64,000 bases of DNA, taken from positions 62,001 through 126,000 of the forward strand of contig JAPPUL010000082.1 in assembly GCA_026874595.1 (NCBI GenBank), read 5' to 3'. A program made the position numbers and the translations under genes. Positions 55,657 to 64,000 of the stretch are shown one piece after another. Each line of letters opens with the position of its first letter. Position 1 is the stretch's first letter. This DNA comes from Sipunculus nudus (Eukaryota; Annelida; Sipuncula; Golfingiida; Sipunculidae). The notes beneath the pieces were generated by a model. That model worked only from the letters and a program-made list of their open reading frames with translations, was not told where the DNA came from and made no database searches.

Positions 55657-56310
55657 CTACTGTAGTTCTTTGCGTCTGTAGAAATACTTTGTTTGGTTTA
55701 TAGTACCGTCGGATTTAAAAGTCTGTTTTTTAATAACATATTTCATTTCATTATAAAATGAACTCTTAACTTTAAGAGAGTCCTTAATATAAGTTGTATA
55801 AAATATATATTTGGCATAGTCTTTTTGACTTTTTAAGAATGCACCTTTGGTGTATCCGAGTTTCCAATATGTAGGAGGGAGCTTTTCTTTAATATCGATT
55901 ATATTGCTTTTGTCAAAAAAGTTTAAAGAAACATTATATGCACTTTCCCTATAATTAAAGTGTTTTACATCATTCTCACGTTTTTTTATATAAAAGTCAA
56001 TAGCCTCTTTAATAAAGTTATGCCATTGTTCTTTGGTTTTGGTATATGAATATAATATCTTGGAATAAGAATGCTGGTTTACCCCTTTGTTTAGGTCATA
56101 CTTTAAAATATAAGATTCCTTACTTTCTAATAATTTCAAGAAAGAGTTAGCAGAAAATATTTCAATCATTTCGTTATGGCTGTATATCCTGCCACTACTA
56201 TTACTCTCTAAAGAATTTATATCCTCCTCATCAAACGAGACACATGAATTAAAACTTAAAAGAGAAGCTATAAAAACTAAGGAAATAAAAAGTATAAAAA
56301 TCCTTGGCAT
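55657..56310 (-). CDS. Uncharacterised lipoprotein
   Basis: 217 residues. The signal peptide ends in LLSFNSC with Cys23, a relaxed lipobox. The mature protein is rich in Tyr, Lys and Phe, with no recognisable motif (KEQWHNFIKEAIDFYIKKRENDVKHFNYRESAYNVSLNFF). Convergent with the acidic repeat protein, 28 bp apart. In style it resembles the exported protein at the left edge of the window, but I cannot show homology. Confidence 0.65.
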   Translation of the reverse strand: MPRIFILFISLVFIASLLSFNSCVSFDEEDINSLESNSSGRIYSHNEMIEIFSANSFLKLLESKESYILKYDLNKGVNQHSYSKILYSYTKTKEQWHNFIKEAIDFYIKKRENDVKHFNYRESAYNVSLNFFDKSNIIDIKEKLPPTYWKLGYTKGAFLKSQKDYAKYIFYTTYIKDSLKVKSSFYNEMKYVIKKQTFKSDGTINQTKYFYRRKELQ

Positions 56311-56549
56311 AATAAAAATTATAAGTAAAATTTAAAGAAATAAAAGTATACTACCGCCAAAATTAAATGACTTAGCTTTAAAACACCTTTATTTATTTTA
56401 GTTACCATTTGTGTTATAATTTATCAATGTAAAGTTATGGAATAATGAATTATGGGATAATAAATAGCAAATATGATTTTAAAAAAAAGGATGTTCTCAT
56501 AATATCTTAAATGATTTAGGGCATTGAGAAAAATAGTAAAAAAAACATT

Positions 56550-57905
56550 ATGGATAATAAGGATTTTAAAATACTGGTCGTGGATGATGAGCCAAACTTT
56601 AGGAACTTCCTAAATGATGCACTTGCTCCTGAAGGCTATCCTGTGGACAAGGCAGAAGATGGGTTTGAGGGTCTTAAAAAGATACAAAGTACTAATTACG
56701 ACCTTGCGTTTATCGACATAAAAATACCACATAAAGACGGACTTACCCTGCTTAAGGAGGCTAAAGTTATAAAGCCTAATATGCAAGTTATAACTATGTC
56801 TGCACTTAAGAATTTAGATTCAGTAATTAAATCTATAAAACTTGGTGCATATTATTTTTTAAATAAGCCTATTGATATTGATTTACTATATAAGTTTGTG
56901 GAGGAGTTAAAGGAGTACAAATTTACTAATCAGAAGAAAATAAACTTAAAGGATAATAAAGACGAAAACGCAGGCCCTGTAATAATAGGTAATTCAAAAA
57001 GTCTTCTTAGTGAGATAGAAAAAGCAATAAAGATAGCAAAAACAGATGCCTCATGTATAATATTTGGCGAGAGTGGGACTGGTAAAGAGCTTGCATGTGA
57101 GCTTATCCATAAAGAAAGTAATAGAAAATCAAAACCACTATATAAGATAAACTGTGCAGCAATTCCAACAAATCTACTTGAGAGTGAACTATTTGGCTAC
57201 GAAAAGGGAGCATTTACAGGAGCTTATAAAGCTACTAAGGGAATGTTTGAGCTTGCAGATAAGGGGACATTATTTTTAGATGAGATAGGGGATATGGAAT
57301 TGTCCCTGCAGGCAAAAATACTTCGAGTACTTGAGAATGGTGAGTTTTACCGTCTTGGTGGGCAGGAGGTGTTAAAAACAAATGTTAGGATAATATCAGC
57401 AACACATCAGAATTTATTAAAAAAGATAGAAGAAGGAGAGTTTCGCGAGGATTTATATTATAGGTTAAATGTAGTAAGTCTGACCCTCCCGCCTCTACGA
57501 GAGCGAAAAGAAGACATGCCACTTTTAGTTAAATTCCTAATAACTAAAATAAGTAAAAAAAATAATATAGAGGAAAAAGAGTTATCAAAAGAAGCCCTTA
57601 AAGATCTTATAAACCACCCATTCCATGGGAATATAAGAGAACTTAGCAATCTACTAGAACGGGCTTTAGTCCTATCAAAAGCCGATATAATAGGACTTGA
57701 GGATATAAGCTTTAATAGTAAAGGTATTAAATCTGACCATGATGTTATAAATCTTTTAATAGAGCCTGGAACTTCAATGTCTTCAATAGAGAGGATGGTA
57801 ATAGAAAATATGCTTAGCTTATTTGATGGAGATAAAAATAAGACAGCACAAAGCCTGGGGATATCAACTCGTAAAGTGTTTTATAAGCTAAAAGAGAATG
57901 CCTAA
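56550..57905 (+). CDS. NtrC-type sigma-54 response regulator
   Basis: 451 residues. The receiver domain has the acidic pair at 12-13, phospho-acceptor Asp56 in LAFIDIKIP, and the Lys in FLNKPID. The AAA+ domain has Walker A GESGTGKE at about 173-180, the sigma-54 contact loop GAFTGA at 220-225, LFLDEIGDM (Walker B) and the arginine region REDLYYRLNVVSLTLPPLRERKED. The Fis-type HTH is KTAQSLGISTRKVFYKL. It activates sigma-54 promoters after phosphorylation. No kinase is adjacent; the start has no clear ribosome site. Confidence 0.96.
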   Translation: MDNKDFKILVVDDEPNFRNFLNDALAPEGYPVDKAEDGFEGLKKIQSTNYDLAFIDIKIPHKDGLTLLKEAKVIKPNMQVITMSALKNLDSVIKSIKLGAYYFLNKPIDIDLLYKFVEELKEYKFTNQKKINLKDNKDENAGPVIIGNSKSLLSEIEKAIKIAKTDASCIIFGESGTGKELACELIHKESNRKSKPLYKINCAAIPTNLLESELFGYEKGAFTGAYKATKGMFELADKGTLFLDEIGDMELSLQAKILRVLENGEFYRLGGQEVLKTNVRIISATHQNLLKKIEEGEFREDLYYRLNVVSLTLPPLRERKEDMPLLVKFLITKISKKNNIEEKELSKEALKDLINHPFHGNIRELSNLLERALVLSKADIIGLEDISFNSKGIKSDHDVINLLIEPGTSMSSIERMVIENMLSLFDGDKNKTAQSLGISTRKVFYKLKENA

Positions 57906-57958
57906 AATAAATACTAATAGACAATAATGGCTTAAATTATTATATAATGAAATAAAAT

Positions 57959-59269
57959 ATGAGACCTGAAGAAATAAGATACATAGTACAAATTGCCTTT
58001 CCTTTAATATTTGGCTTAATCTCTATGATTCCATATATATATCTAAAACGATGGATAGGAGTATGGGGTTTATCACAAGAGCGTAATAAAGTACTACTTA
58101 AAACATACAAGATAGTTCTTTTATATTGTCTTGTTCCAATATTCTTTTATTACCTTTTAAGGCTAAATGAATATTATAAGGTACTACCCTTATGGATTAA
58201 GCTCTCCTCCACATATCCTGTATACATATGGATACTCACTATAATGCCTTTAACTATATTACTTACGGCTTTTAGTCTAACAAAATTACTAGTGCGTCCT
58301 TTTGTATTTTTATATAGAAAGTATCGTAAGAGCACTTCATTAAGACATTCTTCAAAAGAAAAACTGCCTTTGGATAATAAACATAAAGAGGACACTCTTA
58401 AGAACGCTCTTGAAAGAAGAGTTTATATAAAAAAGCTTGCCTTAGCTATTCCTTCTGCACTAATTACAATTAATACCGTAGGTATTATTAAAAATGAATT
58501 TAGCCATAGAATAACGGATCTTAATATAAAAGATGCTAGCCTTAAAGGTCTTAATATCGTACATATATCTGATATCCACTTTGGGTCTTTTATGGGTCTT
58601 GAGCAATTTATGTTCTTTGCAAAGAAAATTAATGACCTTAATCCAGACTTTATTGTTATAACAGGAGATATTATAGATGTTAATCCGGATATGATTCCTA
58701 CTATGCAAAAGTGTTTTGAAAGCTTAAATCCTAAAGGAAGAGAAGTTTATGTATGTTTGGGGAATCATGACTATTATACCGGTGAACCTCTCATAACTGA
58801 TGCTCTTAAGAAACTTAACTTTACTCTCCTTGTAAATGATTCCATAAACGTTAAATATAAAGATTGGGATTTTAATATGCTTGGACTTGATTATCCATAC
58901 AGGCTTACAGGTATTAAACCTCATATCGAGGAACGACTTGGGCAATACTTGGATAAAACATTCTCTTCTATTAAAAATAAAGATAAAAGCAAAACAAATA
59001 TTCTACTATCCCATCATCCAACAACTTTTTCAACAATAAAAAACTATAATGCAAAATTAACTTTATCAGGTCATACACATGGTGGACAACTACTATTTGG
59101 CAGGTGGAATAATAACATGATAACTCCTTTGCAGCTTGTTTATCCTTACCTTAAAGGACATTATAAAACATACAATGACAGGCACTTATATGTTAATAGC
59201 GGGCTTGGAAGCTGGATGCCTTTACGAGTTAATTGCCCCGTTGAAATAACAAATATTAAATTTGTTTAA
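57959..59269 (+). CDS. Membrane-bound metallophosphoesterase (YkuE/YaeI-like)
   Basis: 436 residues. Three or four membrane helices occupy residues 1-115. A calcineurin-like phosphoesterase domain follows with all metal ligands: NIVHISDIHFGSFMG, IVITGDIIDVNP, VCLGNHDYYTGE, ILLSHHPTTF and LTLSGHTHGGQLL. Homologues hydrolyse phosphate esters or UDP-diacylglucosamine-type substrates at the membrane; the substrate here is unknown. 53 bp after the regulator gene. Confidence 0.9.
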   Translation: MRPEEIRYIVQIAFPLIFGLISMIPYIYLKRWIGVWGLSQERNKVLLKTYKIVLLYCLVPIFFYYLLRLNEYYKVLPLWIKLSSTYPVYIWILTIMPLTILLTAFSLTKLLVRPFVFLYRKYRKSTSLRHSSKEKLPLDNKHKEDTLKNALERRVYIKKLALAIPSALITINTVGIIKNEFSHRITDLNIKDASLKGLNIVHISDIHFGSFMGLEQFMFFAKKINDLNPDFIVITGDIIDVNPDMIPTMQKCFESLNPKGREVYVCLGNHDYYTGEPLITDALKKLNFTLLVNDSINVKYKDWDFNMLGLDYPYRLTGIKPHIEERLGQYLDKTFSSIKNKDKSKTNILLSHHPTTFSTIKNYNAKLTLSGHTHGGQLLFGRWNNNMITPLQLVYPYLKGHYKTYNDRHLYVNSGLGSWMPLRVNCPVEITNIKFV

Positions 59270-59317
59270 TATTCTTTTAATTTAATATTAGAGATTTTAA
59301 AAAAAAGCATACTTTGT

Positions 59318-60241
59318 TTAGAAAACAACCTTAAGCCCTGCATATACACTTGCTGAGAAAGATATTACCTCTCGTATCCGACTATAGGAACTAAGCCTCA
59401 TTTTAAACCTTGACTGCTCACTGTAATATACAACTAGAAGTCCAATTGGGACATACATTGCCTCGACCAAGCTCCCAAAACTTATATATATATTATTATG
59501 TACCCGAAATAAATTCATTAGCTCAATAGAGCTTCCAAAACCAATTCCATGTTGTTCATAACTTATAGGATGTTGGAAATCCTTTCTTAAATTCCAATCT
59601 GCTGATGCATAATAGTAAGATAAACTCCCTCTTAATATTAAATCTAATGTCCAGAACTTTACTGGCCTTACCGCTAGTTTAAACCCTCCAAATCCCCCTA
59701 TCCAATTGTTTTCATAATGAGATTTAAGACCTTCAAAGGGGCCTATCCTGTTTCCAATCGTATTTATTGCTTGATAGCCTTTTCTTAGTAAATATGAACC
59801 TCGTCTGAAGAAAATCCCGCCTTGCGGAATTAATGTAAGTATATCGTTTGTGATTACAATCTTACCAAATCCTAAGTAGGTCGATACCACATAGCCGCCA
59901 GTTCCACCATAAGCTCTGGAGAATTCTCTCATCCTGTTAGAAGCATTATAATCTGAATCCTGAAACTGCCCTCCTACTATAGCTCCATAACGAAAAACAA
60001 TATCAAAATAATGCTTTTTCGCATAAACTAAATCATATTCTAAGTCAAATCCAACAACATGCATCTTTCGCCATGTAAGCTCAGAACGTATATTTATAAC
60101 GTTATTTGAGAAGTTCCATCTAAGATAATCATGACTATAAAATGGATTTATACGAACACTCATATTATGAGCATATCCATCCGTACTATAAAGCGCTGCC
60201 AGAACTACAAACAAAGAACAAAATATACGTAAAAAATTCAA
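59318..60241 (-). CDS. Probable outer-membrane beta-barrel protein
   Basis: 307 residues. Signal peptide to ~residue 23 (STDGYAHN). The mature protein is made of alternating amphipathic strands rich in Tyr, Phe and Gly (YFDIVFRYGAIVGGQF, GGYVVSTYLGFGKIVI, IYISFGSLVEAMYVPIGLLVVYY) and ends with a terminal Phe (YAGLKVVF), the classic barrel-assembly signature. TTG start with AGAGG. Function unknown; it may resemble omptin-like fold barrels, but no protease motif is claimed. Confidence 0.7.
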   Translation of the reverse strand: MNFLRIFCSLFVVLAALYSTDGYAHNMSVRINPFYSHDYLRWNFSNNVINIRSELTWRKMHVVGFDLEYDLVYAKKHYFDIVFRYGAIVGGQFQDSDYNASNRMREFSRAYGGTGGYVVSTYLGFGKIVITNDILTLIPQGGIFFRRGSYLLRKGYQAINTIGNRIGPFEGLKSHYENNWIGGFGGFKLAVRPVKFWTLDLILRGSLSYYYASADWNLRKDFQHPISYEQHGIGFGSSIELMNLFRVHNNIYISFGSLVEAMYVPIGLLVVYYSEQSRFKMRLSSYSRIREVISFSASVYAGLKVVF

Positions 60242-60352
60242 TATTACCTCTAAGGACTGCTAACAAAAAAACTACCTTCTGGCTTTTTAAAAACTTATCT
60301 TTTGTATTTATGCTATTTATGCTATTTTGGGCTTACTTACAAAAAAATATTT

Positions 60353-60811
60353 TTAAGATTTATTATTACCAACAGGAAGTATCAAAACAAGTACAAAAGC
60401 TATCGCTACATTTAATATGAAGCCTAGTATCACCTTTTTATTATAACTTGCTATATTATCAAAATCCTCTGTTTTATCAGTTTTTCTATACTTACTCTCA
60501 TACTCCAGTGCCAAAGAATCTAGAAAAGCACTATTTCTTAAAACTAATATTATATCACCTTTTTTCTTAAAACCATTTTTTCTTGCCTCAAATTCAAGTT
60601 GATATTTATCATTATCAAGCAAGTAATCTATCTTATACTCAAACTTTTTAACTTTCTCATAAAGCACTCTATTTTGAGATTTTAATTCGTTTAATTGCAA
60701 AATCTTAGTTTTATATGCTAAAAGACCATTATCCCCAAAGAAAAATAGATAAAATATTAAAAGTATAAACGCAACGAGCAGAAATGGATAAAGTATAGGC
60801 GAGAGTTTCAT
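60353..60811 (-). CDS. FtsB/DivIC-like septum protein with a C-terminal helix
   Basis: 152 residues. One N-terminal membrane helix (LYPFLLVAFILLIFYLFFFG) leads to GDNGLLAYKTKILQLNELKSQNRVLYEKVKKFEYKIDYLLDNDKYQLEFEARKNGFKKKGDIILVLR. GDNGL, the coiled coil and the ARKxxG/KKGD end are typical of the FtsB/DivIC septum formation initiator family. A second hydrophobic helix (LGFILNVAIAFVLVLILPV) at the C-terminus is not usual. ATG with AAGGAAT. Confidence 0.75.
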   Translation of the reverse strand: MKLSPILYPFLLVAFILLIFYLFFFGDNGLLAYKTKILQLNELKSQNRVLYEKVKKFEYKIDYLLDNDKYQLEFEARKNGFKKKGDIILVLRNSAFLDSLALEYESKYRKTDKTEDFDNIASYNKKVILGFILNVAIAFVLVLILPVGNNKS

Positions 60812-61000
60812 ATATTCCTTTTTTTATCTGAATTATAAATCTATGTTTTTTAGGCACATCCATAAATTATAGCATTATAAATACATTTTTTCTAAAACTA
60901 CACTATTTTGTTCATAAGTACTATATTAGATTGAGTGTTAATTAACTAATAATATTATTATAATTTATTAATTCTATATCTTTAGTTCTATATCTTTAGT

Positions 61001-63271
61001 ATGAAGAAAAAAAAGTTACTAACAATACTCTTACTTTCAATACTAGCTATAATCATTATAGTTAGTATAGGAATATCATATTACAATAAAGTTTATAACG
61101 AGTACCTAACAAATCGTAATGACCATATTAAAACGCTAAATTATTATAAATACCTAATAAACAAAAAAGCTTATCCGCAAATCTTTATTAAAGCCCCGGT
61201 AAGCTTTAACAGTAAAGAGGATATAAAAGATCAATCAATTTATAGTTCAACCATAATTTATGATATTAATGGCAAGGAAATCGGTAAGTTCTCAAAAGAA
61301 GATAGAAATATAGTCGGGCTTAACGATGTTTCACCCCATTTTATCAAGGCTTTAATAAATTCAGAAGATAGACAATTTTACAAACATAATGGCATAAACC
61401 ACTTTGCTATAGCTAATGCTTTGATGCAAAACCTTTTTGCTGGACGTATTGTCCGCGGGGGAAGCACTTTAACTCAGCAACTTGCCAAATTGCTTTTTAC
61501 GACAAGTGAACGTAATCTTCATAGGAAAGTTTATGAGATTATAATTACTAAAAACCTTATTGAAAAGTATTATGACAAAAACGATATACTTGAAATGTAT
61601 GTCAACTACATATACTTTGGACACAATGTGAATGGCGTTGAGGAGGCTTCTAAGTTTTATTTTAAAAAGGCTGCTAAAAACTTAAATATAATTGAAGCGG
61701 CATTACTCGTTGGCATAATTCCAAACCCAAGTCTTTTCTCGCCTTTCAAAAATATAAAGTATTCAAAAAAAAAGCATCTTAATGTCCTTAAGTCCATGCA
61801 TAAACAAAATCTTATTGACTCATCATATTCTAAATTATATGAGGAGTTTTGGAATACTAATAACTTTAAAAAAATTTATTCAACTAAAAAATATAATGAG
61901 TCTCTAAATAAAGCCCCTTATGTAGTTGAGGAGGTTAAACGACAGCTTATACGCACTTTAGTTCAAAAAAATATCTTTGATGACGAAAATCAAGCCTTTG
62001 ACTTTTTACATACTAAAGGACTTCGAATATATACTTATATCGATATGGACCTACAGCTTAAGGCTCGGAACATCATTAAAAAACGTCTTATACTTATTAG
62101 AAAAAATCTCCTTAAAAAAAAGAAGTTTAGATATTATGACAAAAATAAAATACAAGCGGCTTTAATTGCTATTGAACCTAAAACTGGGGGAATTAAAGCT
62201 TTTGTCGGGGGTGAGAAGTTTAGTGTTTCTAATCAGTATAATAGGGCATTTCAGGCCATGAGACAACCAGGTTCGGCTTTTAAACCTATCTTTTATGCCG
62301 CCGCCTTGGATGATAGGCTTATTACACCTTATTCTTTAGTCTTGGATAAATACGAACCTATTCCTTTGAAGCATAATAAAGTTTGGAAAGTTAGCAATTA
62401 TGATGACCAATATCTTAATAAGAAAATTAGCATAACTAAGGCTGTTAAAATATCTAGTAATCAAGTTGCTGCGCGTATTGCTTCTGATATCGGTATTAAA
62501 AGTGTTAGAAACTTTATTCAAAAGGCTTTGGACTTGTCATTTGAAGAGAGTATAAACCGTTATAAAGATGATCAGTATTCTATTATCCTTGGCTCTGTTG
62601 AAATGTCTTTAATTGAACTTGCTACCATATACTCGACATTCGCTAATAAAGGCCTTTTCGTTAAACCTAAACTTATTAAAAGTATTAATGACATTACAGG
62701 CAAAAGTATCATAATTAAAAATGATCAAATAAATCCTTTTAAGAAAACTGTTATTTCAAAAGAAGCTGCTTATCTTATTTCTAAAATCTTACAGCAAGTT
62801 TTAGACCCCGGTGGAACTGGATATTATGCTAAGAAAAGTGCTAACATAAATTTCGATATCGCTGGCAAGTCAGGTACTTCCCAGGATTCAAGAGACCTTT
62901 GGTTTGCTGGATTTACTCCTGAATTGTCTGCTGCTGTTTGGGTTGGCCATGATGATAGTAAACCCCTTTCTGGTACTGGCGGCACTATCGCAGGACCTAT
63001 ATTTACTCGCTTTATGAAACTGGCTAGCTTATATTACACCTCCTCTTCTTTCTCTTTTGACAATTCTTATAACTTTGAAACCCAGGACGTTTGTCTTGAC
63101 TCTGGGCTTAAGGCCGTTAAAGGTAAGTGTGTTAATATAAACTATAATGCCAAGTTTATGTCTAATACTAAGCCTTTACAAGATTGTGACCTGCCCCATG
63201 ATGAGAACCCTTTTAATCAATTGCTTGGTATTCCGGCTAATACCAATTCTAAGGATATTGAACAAAATTAG
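61001..63271 (+). CDS. Class A penicillin-binding protein (PBP1A type)
   Basis: 756 residues. One N-terminal membrane helix. The glycosyltransferase 51 domain holds NSEDRQFYKHNGIN (catalytic Glu), RGGSTLTQQLAKLLF and EMYVNYIYFG. The transpeptidase domain has Ser425 in RQPGSAFKPI (SxxK), SSNQVAA (SxN) and K623-SGT (GKSGTSQDSRDLWFAGF). It polymerises and cross-links peptidoglycan. No ribosome site is visible at the ATG. Located on the other strand from the FtsB-like gene, so envelope genes are grouped here. Confidence 0.96.
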   Translation: MKKKKLLTILLLSILAIIIIVSIGISYYNKVYNEYLTNRNDHIKTLNYYKYLINKKAYPQIFIKAPVSFNSKEDIKDQSIYSSTIIYDINGKEIGKFSKEDRNIVGLNDVSPHFIKALINSEDRQFYKHNGINHFAIANALMQNLFAGRIVRGGSTLTQQLAKLLFTTSERNLHRKVYEIIITKNLIEKYYDKNDILEMYVNYIYFGHNVNGVEEASKFYFKKAAKNLNIIEAALLVGIIPNPSLFSPFKNIKYSKKKHLNVLKSMHKQNLIDSSYSKLYEEFWNTNNFKKIYSTKKYNESLNKAPYVVEEVKRQLIRTLVQKNIFDDENQAFDFLHTKGLRIYTYIDMDLQLKARNIIKKRLILIRKNLLKKKKFRYYDKNKIQAALIAIEPKTGGIKAFVGGEKFSVSNQYNRAFQAMRQPGSAFKPIFYAAALDDRLITPYSLVLDKYEPIPLKHNKVWKVSNYDDQYLNKKISITKAVKISSNQVAARIASDIGIKSVRNFIQKALDLSFEESINRYKDDQYSIILGSVEMSLIELATIYSTFANKGLFVKPKLIKSINDITGKSIIIKNDQINPFKKTVISKEAAYLISKILQQVLDPGGTGYYAKKSANINFDIAGKSGTSQDSRDLWFAGFTPELSAAVWVGHDDSKPLSGTGGTIAGPIFTRFMKLASLYYTSSSFSFDNSYNFETQDVCLDSGLKAVKGKCVNINYNAKFMSNTKPLQDCDLPHDENPFNQLLGIPANTNSKDIEQN

Positions 63272-63363
63272 TACTTATATACCACTTTTTTACCGCTAAA
63301 TGTAATCTTTACAGCATCTCCCTTGTATTTAGTATATAAATATTATTAATTCGGAGCACTCTC

Positions 63364-63627
63364 ATGGAACAACTAATTTATTCTGCCATCTCGAAGGTTA
63401 TACCACTTATAATCTCTAAGCAAACCGATTCTTTGGATTTCAAAAATACTGAAGCTAAAATTAATCAATTGCTCGGCATTCTTACGCTCGTTGAAAACTT
63501 GAATCTTGCCAACATTAAACAAATTAAACGTATCATTATAAGCGCTATCTCTGCTCTTGAAAAGCATAAGAAGTATTTGCTATTTCATAACTCTTCCTTT
63601 CCCTCTCACTCTATAAAATCTAACTAA
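63364..63627 (+). CDS. Small hypothetical protein (87 aa)
   Basis: ATG behind GGAG. Helical and lysine-rich (QIKRIIISAISALEKHKKYLLFH) with no signal peptide or membrane helix. Its stop overlaps the tail of the symporter fragment from the opposite strand by 4 bp. No family recognised. Confidence 0.5.
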   Translation: MEQLIYSAISKVIPLIISKQTDSLDFKNTEAKINQLLGILTLVENLNLANIKQIKRIIISAISALEKHKKYLLFHNSSFPSHSIKSN

Positions 63628-63742
63628 ATGTCTTCTTTTACATACTCATCTGTGCGGCTTTTATGTTCATTTATATTATGTCGCCATCCCTGCCCTTTTA
63701 GAATAAACGATATTACTACTCTAAGCACCAGCCACCCAACCC
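63624..63742 (-). other. Out-of-frame last helix of the symporter
   Basis: Directly after the TAG the -1 frame reads GVGWLVLRVVISFIL, then a polar tail and a stop at 63624, which is what the final NSS helix and C-terminus should look like. No good start codon precedes it, so a separate small gene is less likely. Confidence 0.6.
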
Positions 63743-64000
63743 CTAATAATTACCGTAGGTATTGCTAACATCCTTTATTAGGGCGGTGCCTATTATTACA
63801 AGCAGTATTATCGGAACCATAAACCTTATTACATAGTCCCATATACGCCCAAGCTGCATATTTGTTGTTTTGTTTATATGCTGTCTGAATATGTATATAT
63901 GAAAAATCCAACCCACTACTAAGCATTCTAGAAATCCTACAACCAGTACTCCATAAGTTGTTAGAAAATGAACTACTATGTCTATCCAATAAATCCCGGC
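63743..64000 (-). CDS. Na+:neurotransmitter symporter family protein, C-terminal part
   Basis: The frame enters from the right edge and ends at a TAG at 63743. The 85 visible residues contain a membrane helix (DIVVHFLTTYGVLVVGFLECLVVGWIFHIYIF) and RIWDYVIRFMVPIILLVIIGTALIKDVSNTYGNY, matching the last part of bacterial NSS/SNF transporters. The family normally continues from the YGxY point into a final helix. Here that helix is encoded in the -1 frame, so this copy appears frameshifted. Confidence 0.75.
   Translation of the reverse strand, partial: AGIYWIDIVVHFLTTYGVLVVGFLECLVVGWIFHIYIFRQHINKTTNMQLGRIWDYVIRFMVPIILLVIIGTALIKDVSNTYGNY

Noticed and set aside
63765-63989. Minus-strand frame of 74 residues at the right edge
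   Set aside because: It is out of frame with the symporter sequence, which is the clear coding frame here.

Overview
This is an AT-rich chromosomal window from a diderm (Gram-negative type) bacterium. It has exported lipoproteins, a beta-barrel outer-membrane candidate, meso-DAP synthesis (dapF), FtsQ/A/Z/W division proteins and a PBP1A-type peptidoglycan synthase. The lineage cannot be fixed from this sequence alone. A FapA/DUF342 protein with a Jag-N domain, loose lipoboxes and the FtsZ sequence would suit a spirochaete or a deltaproteobacterium-like lineage, but that is inference. The physiological marker is a nine-gene dsr set (dsrC-M-K-E-F-H-J-O-P, minus strand, 39.1-46.2 kb), which points to dissimilatory sulfur metabolism. 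The presence of dsrEFH favours sulfur oxidation. No dsrAB lies in the window. Central carbon genes are class I aldolase, malic enzyme with a phosphotransacetylase-like tail, citrate synthase, PEP carboxylase and a serine/alanine-glyoxylate aminotransferase.

Layout. 0-8.3 kb: a truncated exported protein, an HD/ACT protein, an FKBP-type lipoprotein, AccB, HU behind a consensus promoter, a GNAT-like protein and two related FnIII-like lipoproteins. 8.3-17.0 kb: aldolase, FapA, parB-parA-rsmG and maeB. 17.2-25.4 kb: tRNA-Asn, modABC, a methyltransferase, a CDGSH protein, RmuC, a DUF2141 protein, acylphosphatase and a GyrI-like protein. 25.4-31.9 kb: a murD-ftsW-ftsQ-ftsA-ftsZ division cluster. 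32-38.9 kb: a TPR lipoprotein, a PAS-only protein, citrate synthase and a B12-radical SAM protein. 39-46.2 kb: the dsr cluster. 46.5-53.3 kb: dapF, a TPR-membrane protein, the aminotransferase and PEP carboxylase. 53.5-64 kb: an acidic repeat protein, a lipoprotein, an NtrC-type regulator, a metallophosphoesterase, an outer-membrane candidate, an FtsB-like protein, PBP1A and the C-terminal end of a Na+:neurotransmitter-type symporter.

The most unusual property is the load of tandem repeats: more than twenty arrays in 64 kb, with units of about 9 to 219 bp. Many are purine-rich on the strand of the neighbouring genes. Several sit on translation starts (ftsQ, dsrF, the radical SAM gene, the DUF2141 gene). 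Two are tandem copies of gene ends: a 219-bp gene-junction unit present three times at 0.76-1.42 kb, and a roughly 145-bp unit present six times carrying diverged copies of the PEP carboxylase C-terminus at 49.75-50.6 kb. A 25-unit, 15-bp array separates ftsW from ftsQ and supplies the ftsQ GTG start. Two coding sequences have broken or non-canonical ends: PEP carboxylase lacks a normal start codon for its conserved N-terminus, and the edge symporter has an apparent -1 frameshift before its last membrane segment.
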